Numbered from the stretch's first letter, positions 43,995-53,679 are shown. The stretch is 64,000 nt of DNA from Kribbella sp. NBC_00382 (GCF_036067295.1 NZ_CP107954.1:1612001-1676000), one strand, 5' to 3'. Notes: a model not told the origin generated them from the letters alone. Numbers and translations: made by a program.

Positions 43995-44693
43995 ATGACC
44001 ACAACATTGATCACCGGGGCCAACAAGAGCCTCGGCTACGAAACAGCCCGTCAACTCGTTGCCCTCGGCCACACCGTGTACGTCGCCGCGCGCGACCCCG
44101 AGCGTGGACAGAAAGCGGCCGACGAGCTGGGCGCCCGCTTCGTCCAGCTGGACGTGACGGATGACGAGTCGGTCCAGAACGCCGCCAAGCACGTCCAGGC
44201 CGAGGCCGGCCATCTCGACGTACTGGTCAACAACGCCGGTATCTCCGGACCGTTCAGGCCCGCGGACGAGCTGACCGCCGACGACTTCCAGGCCGTCTAC
44301 AACGTCAACGTCTTCGGCGTCTTCCGGGTCCTGCACGCCTTCCTGCCGTTGCTCAAGGCAAGCGACAACCCGGTCGTCGTCAACGTGAGCAGCGGTCTCG
44401 GCTCGATCGGGATGGCCACCGATCCCACCGTCCGCGAGTCCGCCTGGATCCCGACCCCGATCTACAGCTCCTCGAAGTCCGCCCTCAACATGCTCACCGC
44501 CCAGTACGCCCACCTCAACCCGGAGATGCGGATCAACTCGGTCGACCCCGGCTACACCGCCACCGACTTCAACGGCCACCGAGGCCACCAGTCCATCCCC
44601 GAAGGCGCCGCCAGCATCGTCCGCCTGGCCACCATCGACAAGACCGGCCCCACGGCGACGTACCAGCGCAACGCCGGCATCGTCCCCTGGTGA
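43995..44693 (+). CDS. Short-chain dehydrogenase/reductase
   Basis: 232 residues from the ATG at 43995 with GGAGCC upstream. The cofactor motif is TLITGANKSLGYETARQL (GxxxxLG variant of TGxxxGxG), then LDVLVNNAGISG, the catalytic Ser in VVNVSSGLGSIG and YSSSKSALNM carrying YxxxK. NADP preference is suggested by Lys/Ser in the glycine motif and Arg after the second strand (AARDPERG). It should reduce or oxidise a carbonyl; substrate unknown. Probably controlled by the divergent MmyB-like regulator. Confidence 0.9.
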   Translation: MTTTLITGANKSLGYETARQLVALGHTVYVAARDPERGQKAADELGARFVQLDVTDDESVQNAAKHVQAEAGHLDVLVNNAGISGPFRPADELTADDFQAVYNVNVFGVFRVLHAFLPLLKASDNPVVVNVSSGLGSIGMATDPTVRESAWIPTPIYSSSKSALNMLTAQYAHLNPEMRINSVDPGYTATDFNGHRGHQSIPEGAASIVRLATIDKTGPTATYQRNAGIVPW

Positions 44694-44732
44694 TGGCAGC
44701 CAAGGTGGCAACGCGCCTGTCATGACAACGGG

Positions 44733-45353
44733 TCAGGGACGCAGGGTTTCCAGCAGGGCGACCAGCGCTTCCGCGATCGTCGTCGGGCGCGGGCGCTCCG
44801 GCGGGCCGCTCGGGGTGACCGGCGGCTGCCCCGGCGTACTCGGAATGCCAGGCGTGCCAGGAGTGCCAGGCGGTTGGGTGGCCGGTGGCCGGGGTGGCGT
44901 TTTAGTTGCCGGAGGCATCGAAGGCAGCGGCCGCTCGGCCACACTCGGCACCGGCTTCAAGGGATGACGCGTACCACCCGTCGGCCCCGAAGTCGGCCCG
45001 GCGGTCGCTCTCGGCTCCTCCGGTGAACCATCGGTCGGCGCCTTAGTCGGACCACCCACCGGCGGCTTCGCCGCACGGCAAGCCTGATCCGGCCCCGGCA
45101 GGCACGGCAGCTCAGTCTCGCGAGGCGAAACCGGTGGCGTCTGCCCCACTGGCACCGGCGGCAGCGGCTGCCCCGGCTCCCCGGACCTCATCGGCCCAGC
45201 AACCGGCTCCGCCGCTTCCGGCCCACCCCCACCCGGCAACGGAATCAGCGGCGCCCCGATCCGCGGCCCACCCAGCACACTCACCAGGAACAAAACGGCA
45301 TAGACGCCCACCGGCACGGCGACAACAACGGCAACTCGGCGGGGCATCCTCAC
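44733..45353 (-). CDS. Proline-rich membrane-anchored hypothetical protein
   Basis: 206 residues. A basic start and one hydrophobic helix (VAVVVAVPVGVYAVLFLVSV) are followed by a long Pro/Thr/Gly-rich segment, with only two Cys (LPCLPGPDQACRA) in the middle, and a short predicted helix at the end (IAEALVALLETL). It is low complexity, and composition alone can keep frames open in such DNA, so expression is likely but not certain. Anchored outside the membrane if real. No family recognised. Confidence 0.5.
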   Translation of the reverse strand: MRMPRRVAVVVAVPVGVYAVLFLVSVLGGPRIGAPLIPLPGGGGPEAAEPVAGPMRSGEPGQPLPPVPVGQTPPVSPRETELPCLPGPDQACRAAKPPVGGPTKAPTDGSPEEPRATAGPTSGPTGGTRHPLKPVPSVAERPLPSMPPATKTPPRPPATQPPGTPGTPGIPSTPGQPPVTPSGPPERPRPTTIAEALVALLETLRP

Positions 45354-45448
45354 AAGACCCGCACCGTACCGTTCAAAGGAGTGTTTAAAACACCCCTTGG
45401 CCGCATCTTTCCTCGCCAGCGCAGACTATTTCTGAGAACCTGGCCCGC

Positions 45449-46141
45449 ATGTCATCGCTCGTGTTGCTGCATGGACTGGGAGCTACCGGTCGGGTTTGGG
45501 ATGGGTGGGCGCAGCCGCGGGTTGCGCCGGACCTTCCGGGGCACGGGAGTGCGCCCACGCTTCCGCAGTACACGTTCGGGTCGATGGCTGCCGCTGTTGC
45601 CGACGCGTTGCCGGCACGACGTGGGGTGGTCGTCGTCGGGCATTCGCTTGGCGGGGTCATTGCGCTCGAGCTGGCCAGTGGGCGGTACGGCGTACAGGTG
45701 GATCGGGTTGTTGCGTTGGGGGTGAAGGTGACCTGGTCGGCGGATGACCTCGGGCGGGCCGGTGCGTTGGCGCAGAAGCCGATCGGGTGGTTCGACAGTC
45801 GCGACGAGGCGGCTGCCCGATTCCTCAAGGTCTCCGGACTGCAAGGGCTGGTCGACCCCGCGAGCAACTCCGTCGACCACGGGCTCAAAGAGGTCGACGG
45901 CCGCTGGCGGCTCGCCATGGACCCGGGCACCTGGGGAGTAGGCGCTCCGAAGATGGCTGAGTTGATCGCAGCGAGCCAGGCGGACGTCGTACTGGCCAGG
46001 GGTGAGCTCGACCCGATGAACACCGATGCCGAACTGACCGCGTTAAGCGGTCCGGTGCTCACCCTGACAGGTCTCGGGCACAACGCTCATGTGGAGGATC
46101 CGTCAGCACTCGATCACGTTCACGGCCAGGCCGCCTCGTGA
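45449..46141 (+). CDS. Small alpha/beta hydrolase
   Basis: 230 residues. [17 protein letters not shown] at the oxyanion site, [11 protein letters not shown], nucleophile elbow [16 protein letters not shown] (Ser about residue 71), an acid in [11 protein letters not shown] and the His in [10 protein letters not shown] at the C-terminus. Compact, with a reduced cap domain. Its last 39 bases overlap the convergent serine dehydratase gene. Function beyond esterase-type hydrolysis cannot be inferred. Confidence 0.87.
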   Translation: MSSLVLLHGLGATGRVWDGWAQPRVAPDLPGHGSAPTLPQYTFGSMAAAVADALPARRGVVVVGHSLGGVIALELASGRYGVQVDRVVALGVKVTWSADDLGRAGALAQKPIGWFDSRDEAAARFLKVSGLQGLVDPASNSVDHGLKEVDGRWRLAMDPGTWGVGAPKMAELIAASQADVVLARGELDPMNTDAELTALSGPVLTLTGLGHNAHVEDPSALDHVHGQAAS

Positions 46142-47476
46142 CGTCTCCTTGTACTTGATCTTCATGTCGGCGCCGGTCTCGCGCATCGTCTTGATCACCT
46201 TGTCGAGCGAGACGACGTGCACGCCGTCGCCGTGCATCGCCATCCGGGCCGCGTTGATCGCCTTCATCGATGCCATCGCGTTGCGCTCGATACACGGGAT
46301 CTGAACCAGCCCGCCGACCGGGTCGCAGGTCAGGCCGAGGTTGTGCTCCATCGCGATCTCGGCCGCGTTCTCGACCTGCTCCGGAGTTCCACCCAGTACT
46401 TCGCACAGCCCGGCGGCCGCCATCGAGCAGGCCGAGCCGACCTCACCCTGGCAGCCGACCTCGGCCCCGGAGATGGACGCGTTCTCCTTGTACAGAACGC
46501 CGATCGCCGCCGCGGCCAGCAGGAACCGGACCACACCGTCTTCCGTTGCCCCCGGCACGAATCGCCGGTAGTAGTGCAGTACGGCGGGAATGATGCCCGC
46601 GGCACCATTCGTCGGCGCGGTGACGATCCGCCCGCCGGACGCGTTCTGCTCGTTCACCGCGAGCGCGAACAGGTTGACCCAGTCCATCACCTTCAGCGGG
46701 TCCACCGAGTACTTGTCGCTGCTCAGCTTGGCGTGCAGCGCGTGGGCCCGGCGCGGCACCTTCAGCCCGCCCGGCAGCGTGCCCTCGGTCTCGCAGCCCT
46801 CCTCGACGCAGTCCTGCATCACCTGCCAGATGTGCAGCAGGCCCTCGCGGATCTCGGGCTCGGTCCGCCAGGCCAGCTCGTTGGCGAGCATCACCTCGCT
46901 GATCGGCAGCCCCGACTCCTGGCAGCGGACGAGCAGCTCGTTGCCGGACAGGAACGGGTACTTGAGCGGAGTACGGTCCGCGACGATCCGGTCGCCGGCC
47001 GCGGCGTTCTCGTCGACCACGAAGCCGCCGCCGACCGAGTAGTACGTCCGCTCGCGCAAACAGGATCCGTCGGCGGCCCGGGCCACGAAGGTCATCCCGT
47101 TGGGGTGGTACGGCAGCGCCTTGCGCCGGTGCATGATGAGCTGGTTGTTCTCGTCGAAGACGATCTCCCGCTGCCCGGCGAGCCGCAGCCGGCCGGCCGA
47201 GCGGATCGCGGCGACCCGGCTCTCGACCGTACGGGTGTCGACCGTCTCCGGGTCCTCACCCTCCAGGCCAAGGATGACGGCCTTGTTGCTGCCGTGGCCG
47301 TGACCGGTGGCGCCGAGCGAGCCGAAGAGTTGCGACTCGACGGCGGTCGTACGGTCGAGTAACCCGTCCGCGACCAGGCCGAGAGCGAAGGTGCGGGCGG
47401 CTCGCATCGGTCCCACGGTGTGGGAGCTCGACGGGCCGATCCCGATGCTGAACAGGTCGAACACGCTGATCGCCAT
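46103..47476 (-). CDS. sdaA: L-serine ammonia-lyase (iron-sulfur-dependent, single-chain)
   Basis: 457 residues from the ATG at 47476 with AGGAGG nine bases upstream. The N-terminal beta domain begins [20 protein letters not shown] and the alpha domain carries [16 protein letters not shown] and [15 protein letters not shown], which hold the 4Fe-4S cysteines. The protein ends NVIEC, the usual C-terminal tail whose Cys coordinates the cluster. It converts L-serine to pyruvate and ammonia in the cytoplasm. A glycine riboswitch in its leader implies expression when glycine is high, when glycine is turned into serine by serine hydroxymethyltransferase. Confidence 0.95.
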   Translation of the reverse strand: MAISVFDLFSIGIGPSSSHTVGPMRAARTFALGLVADGLLDRTTAVESQLFGSLGATGHGHGSNKAVILGLEGEDPETVDTRTVESRVAAIRSAGRLRLAGQREIVFDENNQLIMHRRKALPYHPNGMTFVARAADGSCLRERTYYSVGGGFVVDENAAAGDRIVADRTPLKYPFLSGNELLVRCQESGLPISEVMLANELAWRTEPEIREGLLHIWQVMQDCVEEGCETEGTLPGGLKVPRRAHALHAKLSSDKYSVDPLKVMDWVNLFALAVNEQNASGGRIVTAPTNGAAGIIPAVLHYYRRFVPGATEDGVVRFLLAAAAIGVLYKENASISGAEVGCQGEVGSACSMAAAGLCEVLGGTPEQVENAAEIAMEHNLGLTCDPVGGLVQIPCIERNAMASMKAINAARMAMHGDGVHVVSLDKVIKTMRETGADMKIKYKETSRGGLAVNVIEC

Positions 47477-47530
47477 GCTGGAGGCCTCCTGGTCGTCATT
47501 GACCGATTGGTATGCCTCCCCGCTCTGTCA

Positions 47531-47640
47531 GGCAGTGTGCCTTCCAGAGGTGCCTCGCCCGTACGGTGAAGGTGCCTGAGAGATTCTTGGGGAGAGTTGC
47601 TCCTACGGCGCCCGGGTCTGGCCCGGGTCTCTCCCGCACG
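47531..47640 (-). ncRNA. Glycine riboswitch (single aptamer) in the sdaA leader
   Basis: Read on the minus strand, the leader has the aptamer landmarks in order: GCGGGAGAGACCCGGG, CGCCGTAGGAGCAACTC, TCTCTCAGGCACC, then CCGTACGGGCGAGGCACCTC and TGGAAGG. This matches the actinobacterial glycine aptamer layout. I see one aptamer, not a tandem pair. It ends about 55 bases before the sdaA start codon, leaving room for an expression platform over the ribosome site. Confidence 0.9.
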
Positions 47641-47722
47641 GGTTCATGCGGCTGCTGATTTCAGTACTCGCCGCGACGGTACGGCGGACCGGCCGGGCGC
47701 GTCAATCCGGCAGCGGGTGAAC

Positions 47723-48070
47723 TCAGGACAACCGGTTGGTGCGCTGCGCCCAGAGCTCGAAGAACCAGGTGAACAGCGGCGGGATGCTGGCCGCCAGCGC
47801 GGCCAGCGTGACCGGGACGGTCCAGCGCAGCGGCTTGCGGACCGTCAGCACCGTGATCACGTACGCGATGAAGATCGTGCCGTGCACCGGGCCGAAGATC
47901 TTCACGCCGATCTCGTTGTCGGACAGCACGTACTTGAACAGCATGCCGATCAGCAGGCCGGTCCAGGAGATCGCCTCGGCGATCGCCACCGCCCGAAAGA
48001 CGGTGGCGTGCTTCGATCCGGCTGGGCCTCTATCAGCAGATGCAGTTGCAGCGGTCGTCGTCTCAGTCAT
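47723..48070 (-). CDS. DUF3817 small membrane protein
   Basis: 115 residues. After a Thr/Ala-rich N-terminus come three hydrophobic segments (FRAVAIAEAISWTGLLIGML; GTIFIAYVITVLTV; VPVTLAALAASIPPLFTWFF) with the motif VKIFGPVHGTIF between the first two. This is the DUF3817 pattern of short actinobacterial membrane proteins, function unknown. It lies upstream of the sdaA riboswitch on the same strand and 98 bases from the divergent secreted hydrolase gene. Confidence 0.85.
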   Translation of the reverse strand: MTETTTAATASADRGPAGSKHATVFRAVAIAEAISWTGLLIGMLFKYVLSDNEIGVKIFGPVHGTIFIAYVITVLTVRKPLRWTVPVTLAALAASIPPLFTWFFELWAQRTNRLS

Positions 48071-48168
48071 CAGGTCAATGACCCTAACAAGTCCCCCAAG
48101 GCCGGCCAGGGGTTCGGGTCGGGTCCGTCCCTGATGTGCACTGGAAGACGTTTACCGAGGATCGGGGG

Positions 48169-49623
48169 ATGAAGCTCATCACCTGGGGTGCGGTCGTCGG
48201 CGTCATGTTCGCCGGCCTGACCGCGGTACCGGCAACAGCCGTGCAGTCCAAGGCCTTGCAGTGGTCGCAGTGCGAGGTCAAACCCAAAGAAGATCCCAAC
48301 GTCGTGGCCGGCTCCGAATGCGCGACCCTGCAGGTCCCCGTGGACTGGAACGACCCGAACGGTCCCACCTTCGGCCTGGCCATTGCCCGGCGTACTACTA
48401 AAGACCCGATCGGCACGCTCGTGTTCGGCCCGGGCGGTCCCGGCGACTCGGGCGTCGACCGGATCCGGACCGGGATGAGCCGGTTCAGCGATGCGCTGGA
48501 GGACAAGTTCGACATCGTCAGTTTCGATCCGCGTGGGATCGCCCGCAGCAACCCCGTCGTCTGTTCGGCCGCGCTACTCGCCAAGCAGCCCTCGCCGCAG
48601 ATCACCAGCCGGGCCGGGTTCGACCGGACGATCCGCTACAACCGCGAGCTGGCCGAGGACTGCCGCGCCCACACCGGGCCGGTGTACGACCACATCGACA
48701 CCCTGCAGACGGTCCGCGACGTCGACGCGATCCGCGCGGCGCTGGGTGAGACGAAGATCAGCTTCCACGGCAGTTCGTACGGGACGTTGCTGGGTGAGCT
48801 GTACGCCGAGAAGTACCCGCAGCGCCTGCGCGCGCTTGTCCTGGAGAGTGTCTTCAACCATGGCGACCAGACGACCAGCGAGTTCCTCGACGCCCAGGCG
48901 GCGACCGCGCAGGACTCGTTCAGCGAGTTCGTGAAGTGGTGTGCTGAGGCGACCGCGTGTTCGCTGCACGACCGCGATATCCATGCACTGTGGGCGGATC
49001 TGCTCGCCCGAGCCGGTCGCGGCGAGTTGCCGGATCCACGGCAGGCGAGCGTCAAGGCGACGCCGTACACGCTGACCTTCGGGGTGTTCCGGATGCTCTA
49101 CGAACCGCAGTGGGCCGCGCTCGCCGACACCCTGAAACGGCTGGAGACGAGCCAGCCACCGACGGGTGAACCGCCGGTACCGACCGGGTTGGCGCCGAAT
49201 ACGCTCGCGCCGTTTTGCCAGGACCTCAGTCTGCCGGTGCGTTCGTACGGCGAGTTCTCGGCGCTCGTACGGCGGCTCGCCCGGAACAACCAGGACCTGA
49301 AGATCCCGCCGACGCTGCTCGCGGTGACCAACTGCCTGGGCCTGCCGAAGGCGGCGAATCCCCAGCAGGACTTGAGAATCCACGGTTTGCGGACGCCCGC
49401 TCTGCTCGCGAACGCGCTGCACGATCCGGCCACCGGCTACAGCTGGGCAGCCGACGTTGCCCGCCAGTTCGGCCGGCAGGGCGTGCTGCTCACCTACCAG
49501 GGCTGGGGTCACGGCAGCTACACCAAGAGTCCTTGCGTCGGGCAAGCAATCGACAACTACCTGATCTCGCTGACCGTCCCACGCCGCGGCACCAGCTGTC
49601 CCGCAGTACCGCCGACAGCCTGA
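48169..49623 (+). CDS. Secreted tripeptidyl-aminopeptidase-like alpha/beta hydrolase (S33)
   Basis: 484 residues from the ATG at 48169, giving a clean signal peptide (MKLITWGAVVGVMFAGLTAV, then PATA). The mature start is LQWSQCEVKP...ECATLQVPVDWNDPNG, typical of S33 SlpD/SlpE-like peptidases of Streptomyces. The oxyanion motif is LVFGPGGPGDSG, the nucleophile elbow SFHGSSYGTLLGELYA (Ser about residue 205), and the C-terminal part ALLANALHDPATG and WGHGSYTKSPC hold the Asp and His. It should remove short peptides from N-termini outside the cell. A terminator follows. Confidence 0.9.
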   Translation: MKLITWGAVVGVMFAGLTAVPATAVQSKALQWSQCEVKPKEDPNVVAGSECATLQVPVDWNDPNGPTFGLAIARRTTKDPIGTLVFGPGGPGDSGVDRIRTGMSRFSDALEDKFDIVSFDPRGIARSNPVVCSAALLAKQPSPQITSRAGFDRTIRYNRELAEDCRAHTGPVYDHIDTLQTVRDVDAIRAALGETKISFHGSSYGTLLGELYAEKYPQRLRALVLESVFNHGDQTTSEFLDAQAATAQDSFSEFVKWCAEATACSLHDRDIHALWADLLARAGRGELPDPRQASVKATPYTLTFGVFRMLYEPQWAALADTLKRLETSQPPTGEPPVPTGLAPNTLAPFCQDLSLPVRSYGEFSALVRRLARNNQDLKIPPTLLAVTNCLGLPKAANPQQDLRIHGLRTPALLANALHDPATGYSWAADVARQFGRQGVLLTYQGWGHGSYTKSPCVGQAIDNYLISLTVPRRGTSCPAVPPTA

Positions 49624-49635
49624 GCAGTTGAAACG

Positions 49636-49669
49636 ACGGTCCCCCCGCCGGGCATGGCGAGGGGACCGT
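49636..49669. terminator. Shared terminator between convergent genes
   Basis: ACGGTCCCC (49636-49644) pairs with GGGGACCGT (49661-49669), 16-base loop. It sits between the secreted peptidase stop and the convergent small gene, so it may serve both strands. Confidence 0.7.
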
Positions 49670-49677
49670 TGCTTGGT

Positions 49678-49917
49678 TCAGACGCAGACCAGGTGCGCTT
49701 CCTGTACGCGGGTCAGCGACCCGCTGCGCAGCACCTCGGTGGACAGCTCGAGCAGTCGGGCGCAGGCGCGCTCGAGAGCTTCGGACTGTGACCTGCAGCG
49801 GTCGACGAACCAGTAAGGATCGTCGGGCTGCAGATCATCCGTGTCATCGATGTCGGCGTACCAGTGGTGGTCGCCGGCGCACGTACAGTGCACTACCCGC
49901 ACTCGCAGGTTCATCAT
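49678..49917 (-). CDS. Small acidic hypothetical protein
   Basis: 79 residues from tandem ATGs at 49917/49914 with GGGGGG upstream; a longer frame to 50076 is not supported. Sequence begins MMNLRVRVVHCTCAGDHHWY, has an acidic centre (IDDTDDLQPDD) and a helical Arg/Glu-rich end (SEALERACARLLELSTEVL). Cys-T-C and the D/H residues could bind metal, but this is speculative. No family recognised; standing alone. Confidence 0.55.
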   Translation of the reverse strand: MMNLRVRVVHCTCAGDHHWYADIDDTDDLQPDDPYWFVDRCRSQSEALERACARLLELSTEVLRSGSLTRVQEAHLVCV

Positions 49918-50092
49918 GTAAATCCCCCCGTGCCGTAAATCCCTGGGATCCCCCCCGGGTTCCCAGTCGGGGCCAGCTCGGCCGGTGCGCAGCCGCGGCC
50001 CCCCACTACCGCGCACCAGGCCGAGATTGACCCTCCCCCGCTCCTTACATCGTGCAGGAAGCCCCGGCGTTACCACTCATAGCTGAATTATT

Positions 50093-50656
50093 TTAAGTGA
50101 TTGCTTGACTACCCACAGTCGCTGCTTTGACCACGTTCTGCGAGAACACCAGCAACACGAACCACACCAGCGCCACGAACGCCAGCCCGACCGACAAGAA
50201 GCTCAGCAACCCGACGACTTCGCCGATCCGATCGCCACCCGACACCACGACCTGCCGCTGCCCGATCAGCAGGCTCAGCACCACCGAGACCGCCTCCACA
50301 CCCCGCAACCATCGCGCGCGCTGCTCCAACGATCGATCCCCGGCCTTGTCGGCCGCCCGCATCAATCCGGTGCAGGTCAGGATGATCACCATCCCACCGA
50401 CCACGGTCAGCAGCACCAGCCGGATCTCGCCACCGAACACGGGCCGGCCGCCCAGCAGCGGGAGCAGCTCGGGCAAGGAGGCGACGGCGCCGACGAAGGC
50501 GAAGCCGCAGGCCACCCGGAAGGCGTTGTCGAGTCGCCAGAGGCGGCGCAGCCCGAAGTACAGCATGAGCCAGCCGGCCAGGTCGACGACAACGTCGACG
50601 CCTCCGTACCTGAAGTCGAGCAGGACGACCAGCATCCCCCAGCCGATCAGCTTCAT
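50093..50656 (-). CDS. Hypothetical five-helix membrane protein
   Basis: 187 residues from the ATG at 50656 (MKLIGWGMLVVLLDFRYGGV); upstream frame is the antisense shadow of the peptidase gene. Hydrophobic segments lie near residues 4-20, 24-40, 52-72, 85-105, 130-145 and 150-178. No motif I can name. It follows the X-Pro peptidase gene by 25 bases on the same strand and could be the last gene of that operon. Confidence 0.6.
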   Translation of the reverse strand: MKLIGWGMLVVLLDFRYGGVDVVVDLAGWLMLYFGLRRLWRLDNAFRVACGFAFVGAVASLPELLPLLGGRPVFGGEIRLVLLTVVGGMVIILTCTGLMRAADKAGDRSLEQRARWLRGVEAVSVVLSLLIGQRQVVVSGGDRIGEVVGLLSFLSVGLAFVALVWFVLLVFSQNVVKAATVGSQAIT

Positions 50657-50681
50657 GCCATCACGGTACGCAACACCTAGG

Positions 50682-52100
50682 TCACTTTGGGAGGTGGGAT
50701 TGGGTCCAGGTTTCGAGGCCGTCGGTGGTGATGGGGAGGGCTTCGGTGAGGATTTCGAGGCGGTCGGAGTGGACGACCACGTTGTCTTCGATGCGGATGC
50801 CGATGCCGCGGAGTTCGGGTGGGATGGTTTCGTCGTTGGGGTGGAAGTAGAGGCCGGGCTCGACAGCCAGGGCCATGCCGACGTCCAGGTCGGCGGCGAA
50901 GTAGGTCTCGGGGCGGGCCGCGTCGCAGTCGTGGACGTCCAGGCCGATGTAGTGGCCGAGGCCGCAGACGACGTACCGGCGGTGCTGTTGACCGTCCGGC
51001 CCGAGCGCCTCGTCCAGCGAGACGTCGAGGACACCCCAATCCTGGAGTCCCTCGATCAGCACCCGCATCGCCTCGTACTGGAAGGCACGGTACGGCGCAC
51101 CCGGGCGGACCGCTGCCAGGGCGGCGACCTGAGCCTTATGGACCAGGTCGTGCACCTGCCGCTGAGCCGGCGTGTACTCACCGGTCACCGGGAAGGTCCG
51201 GGTCACGTCAGCCGTGTAGAGCGTGCGCGTCTCCACCCCGGCGTCGAGCAGGATGACATCGCCCTCGCGGACGGCGCCGTCGTTGCGGACCCAGTGCAGC
51301 ACCGGTCCATGGTTGCCAGCAGCAACGATTGACGCATAGCCCGGCCCGTTGCCCGCAGTACGGGCTCGCCGGTCGAAGGTGCCCTCCAGCCAACGCTCGC
51401 CACCACCCCGTACGGCCTCAGGCAGCTCCCGAGCCACATCCCCGAACGCCTGCACACTCGCGGCGACCGCCTCGCGCAGCTGATCGAGCTCCCAGTCATC
51501 CTTGATCCGCCGCAACTCGGCGAGCACCTGCCGCAGCTCCTGCGTGCCACCACCCCCGACGAACGCGTCCAGCAACGGCTCCACGCCGTACGTCGTGAGC
51601 ATCGCCGGTACTGCGCCGCGCACGGCAGTAGGCAACTCCTCGATCGGCCGGCACGGCAGCTGCAACGCATCGGACCAGTCCTTCAACCCAGGTACCGGCC
51701 CGATCCACAGCTCCCCGTCCCGCGCGTTCGCGAAGAAGTCGGCCTCGCCAGGCCCCGCCGTCTCGCGCAGATAAAGCGTCGCGTCGCCATCACCGGAGAT
51801 GACCAGCACCGAGCCCTCGGCCTGACAACCAGTGAGCCAGACGAAGTCGCTGTCCGCGCGGAACAGGTAATCCGTGTCGTTCGACCGAACCGGCGCCCGG
51901 CCGGCAGCGACCGCGATCCGGCGCCCGGGCAGCGCGGCACTCAGCTTGCGCCGGTGCTCAGCCGCGGCATCGGCGAGCCCGTCCGGCAACACCACCGACC
52001 GGTCGACCGGCCCCCAGTCCCGTGCGATCGATGCCCGGAACCCGGCCGCGTCGATCGGCCGGTAGGACTTCCGCTGCTCTTCGGTCCGGTCTTCGGTCAT
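50682..52100 (-). CDS. Aminopeptidase P-like X-Pro metallopeptidase
   Basis: 472 residues from the ATG at 52100 with AGGGAGCAG upstream. The N-terminal AMP_N domain (about 25-165) contains SNDTDYLFRADSDFVWLTG. The C-terminal pita-bread domain has the five metal ligands in order: Asp in VILLDAGVETR, Asp in TADVTRTFPV, His in GLGHYIGLDVHD, Glu in AVEPGLYFHP and Glu in GIRIEDNVVV. It removes the N-terminal residue from X-Pro (and probably X-Hyp) peptides in the cytoplasm. The GntR-DUF1445-peptidase order suggests cotranscription, feeding proline-type amino acids into the adjacent catabolic genes. Confidence 0.92.
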   Translation of the reverse strand: MTEDRTEEQRKSYRPIDAAGFRASIARDWGPVDRSVVLPDGLADAAAEHRRKLSAALPGRRIAVAAGRAPVRSNDTDYLFRADSDFVWLTGCQAEGSVLVISGDGDATLYLRETAGPGEADFFANARDGELWIGPVPGLKDWSDALQLPCRPIEELPTAVRGAVPAMLTTYGVEPLLDAFVGGGGTQELRQVLAELRRIKDDWELDQLREAVAASVQAFGDVARELPEAVRGGGERWLEGTFDRRARTAGNGPGYASIVAAGNHGPVLHWVRNDGAVREGDVILLDAGVETRTLYTADVTRTFPVTGEYTPAQRQVHDLVHKAQVAALAAVRPGAPYRAFQYEAMRVLIEGLQDWGVLDVSLDEALGPDGQQHRRYVVCGLGHYIGLDVHDCDAARPETYFAADLDVGMALAVEPGLYFHPNDETIPPELRGIGIRIEDNVVVHSDRLEILTEALPITTDGLETWTQSHLPK

Positions 52101-52113
52101 CTGCTGCTCCCTA

Positions 52114-52884
52114 TCAGGGCTCGCGATAAACGGCATCCGGCACGTCGGTCACGAACATGTGCCCAGGGGCGTGGGTGATCGCGAACGGGGGCCTGGAATC
52201 CATCAACGCAGCTTGAGGGGTGACTCCGCAAGCCCAATAAACAGGAACATCACCAGACTCCGCATCCACCGGGTCGCCGAAGTCGGGATGCCCCGGGTCC
52301 GCGATGCCCAACGCTTCGGGCGAACCCACGTGAACAGGCGCGCCGTGCACCCGAGGCATCCGCGCTGTCACCTGTACCGCGGTCGCCACCAACGCCGCCG
52401 GGATGGGCCGCATCGACACCACCAGCGGGCCACTCAACCGTCCCGCCGGACGGCACTCGCGATCGGTCCGGTACATCGACACGTTCCGCCCCTGCTCGAT
52501 GTTGCGCACCGGGACACCCGCGTCGAGCAGCGCGCGTTCGAAACTGAAACTGCAACCGATCAGGAAGCTCACCAGATCGTCCCGCCACAGATCGACGACG
52601 TCAGCCGGCTCGTCGACCAGCTCCCCGTTCCTCCAGACCCGGTACTTCGGAAGATCGGTGCGCAGGTCAGCGCCCGGCGCCAAGACCGTGCTGGTCGACC
52701 CCGCATCGGTGACGTCAAGCAGGGGCACGGGCTGCGGGTTGCGCTGGCCGAACAGCAACATGTCGTACGCCCAGTCGCGCGGCAGTACGACGAGGTTCGC
52801 CTGCGTGAAGCCAGGCGCGTGGCCCGAGGTCGGCGCGACCAGCCCACCCCGGTACTGCGCTCGCGCGTCGGCCGGGGTCAGCAT
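52114..52884 (-). CDS. DUF1445 / YcsI-type putative hydro-lyase
   Basis: 256 residues. Family features are [20 protein letters not shown] near the start, [20 protein letters not shown] in the middle and [20 protein letters not shown] near the end. It belongs to the DUF1445 (D-glutamate cyclase/YcsI-like) family; mammalian relatives convert 5-oxo-D-proline and D-glutamate. Bacillus ycsI is clustered with ycsF (pxpA), ycsG and kipI/kipA (pxpB/C), just as here. A role in handling a D- or cyclic form of glutamate is therefore plausible. It lies 3 bases after the GntR stop and 13 bases before the peptidase start. Confidence 0.88.
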   Translation of the reverse strand: MLTPADARAQYRGGLVAPTSGHAPGFTQANLVVLPRDWAYDMLLFGQRNPQPVPLLDVTDAGSTSTVLAPGADLRTDLPKYRVWRNGELVDEPADVVDLWRDDLVSFLIGCSFSFERALLDAGVPVRNIEQGRNVSMYRTDRECRPAGRLSGPLVVSMRPIPAALVATAVQVTARMPRVHGAPVHVGSPEALGIADPGHPDFGDPVDAESGDVPVYWACGVTPQAALMDSRPPFAITHAPGHMFVTDVPDAVYREP

Positions 52885-52887
52885 GCG

Positions 52888-53616
52888 TCACCTCGCCTTG
52901 AAGGCGTCCAGCAGTCCTTGCTCGGAGTCACGGAGATACGTGTCGAGTGCTTCGACGGCCTCGTCGTACTTGTGCTCGGAGAGCAGGTCGAACAGGCCAC
53001 GGTTGCGCGCGATGTACGGCTCGTGCAGCTCCTGCGGCGTCGCGATGACGTGGAAGAGCAAGCGGAGCTCGGCCAGCAGGCGACCGGTGATGTCGTCGAG
53101 GCGACTGCTGTCGGCCAGGCCGATGAGGTGACGGTGGAACTGCATGTTCGCAGTACCGACTGCTGCCCAGCGGTTCGTGAGCGCGGCGGCCTCGGCCGTC
53201 TCGACCTCGGCCAGCAATGGCTCGAGTCGTGTGTCGGGAAGCTCCGGGACCCGATCCGCCAGGCCGCGGACGACATCGACCTCGAGGACGCGGCGGAGGC
53301 GGTACAGGTCGACCACGTCCTGCTCGTCCAGCTCCGGCACGAAGACGCCGCGGTGCAGCTTGTAGACCAGCAGCCCTTCGTGGGTGAGCAGCCGGAAGGC
53401 CTCGCGCAGGGTGTTGCGGCTGACGTCGAGGACCTCGGTGAGCTCGATCTCGGAGAGCTGTGCGCCGGGCTGCAGCGCACCCTCGGTGATGCTGCGGCGG
53501 AGGATGTCCGCCGCGCGCTCGGCGGAGCTGCTGCGATCCTGCCGGGCCACGTCCGCGGCGACACCCCGAAGCCAGGCCTGCCGGCCCTCGTCGTCACCGC
53601 GCTGACTGATGGACAT
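52888..53616 (-). CDS. GntR-family regulator, FadR/FCD type
   Basis: 242 residues from the ATG at 53616; a GTG at 53634 is an alternative. The winged helix spans about residues 35-90 (ILRRSITEGALQPGAQLSEI; LDVSRNTLREAFRLLTHEGL), and the helical FCD domain follows with Asp/His metal-type residues (ANMQFHRHLIGLAD). FCD GntR proteins usually respond to carboxylic acids. It diverges from the NRAMP-pxpABC genes, and the gap has a site matching the FadR-type TNGTNNNACNA pattern at 53680-53692. Likely controls both arms, with oxoproline or a related acid as ligand (inferred). Confidence 0.9.
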   Translation of the reverse strand: MSISQRGDDEGRQAWLRGVAADVARQDRSSSAERAADILRRSITEGALQPGAQLSEIELTEVLDVSRNTLREAFRLLTHEGLLVYKLHRGVFVPELDEQDVVDLYRLRRVLEVDVVRGLADRVPELPDTRLEPLLAEVETAEAAALTNRWAAVGTANMQFHRHLIGLADSSRLDDITGRLLAELRLLFHVIATPQELHEPYIARNRGLFDLLSEHKYDEAVEALDTYLRDSEQGLLDAFKAR

Positions 53617-53679
53617 CTCTGCATCATCGCTCACTCCCCGGTGCGGTGGGAAATTTAGATTCAACAAGAGTCTTGCAGG

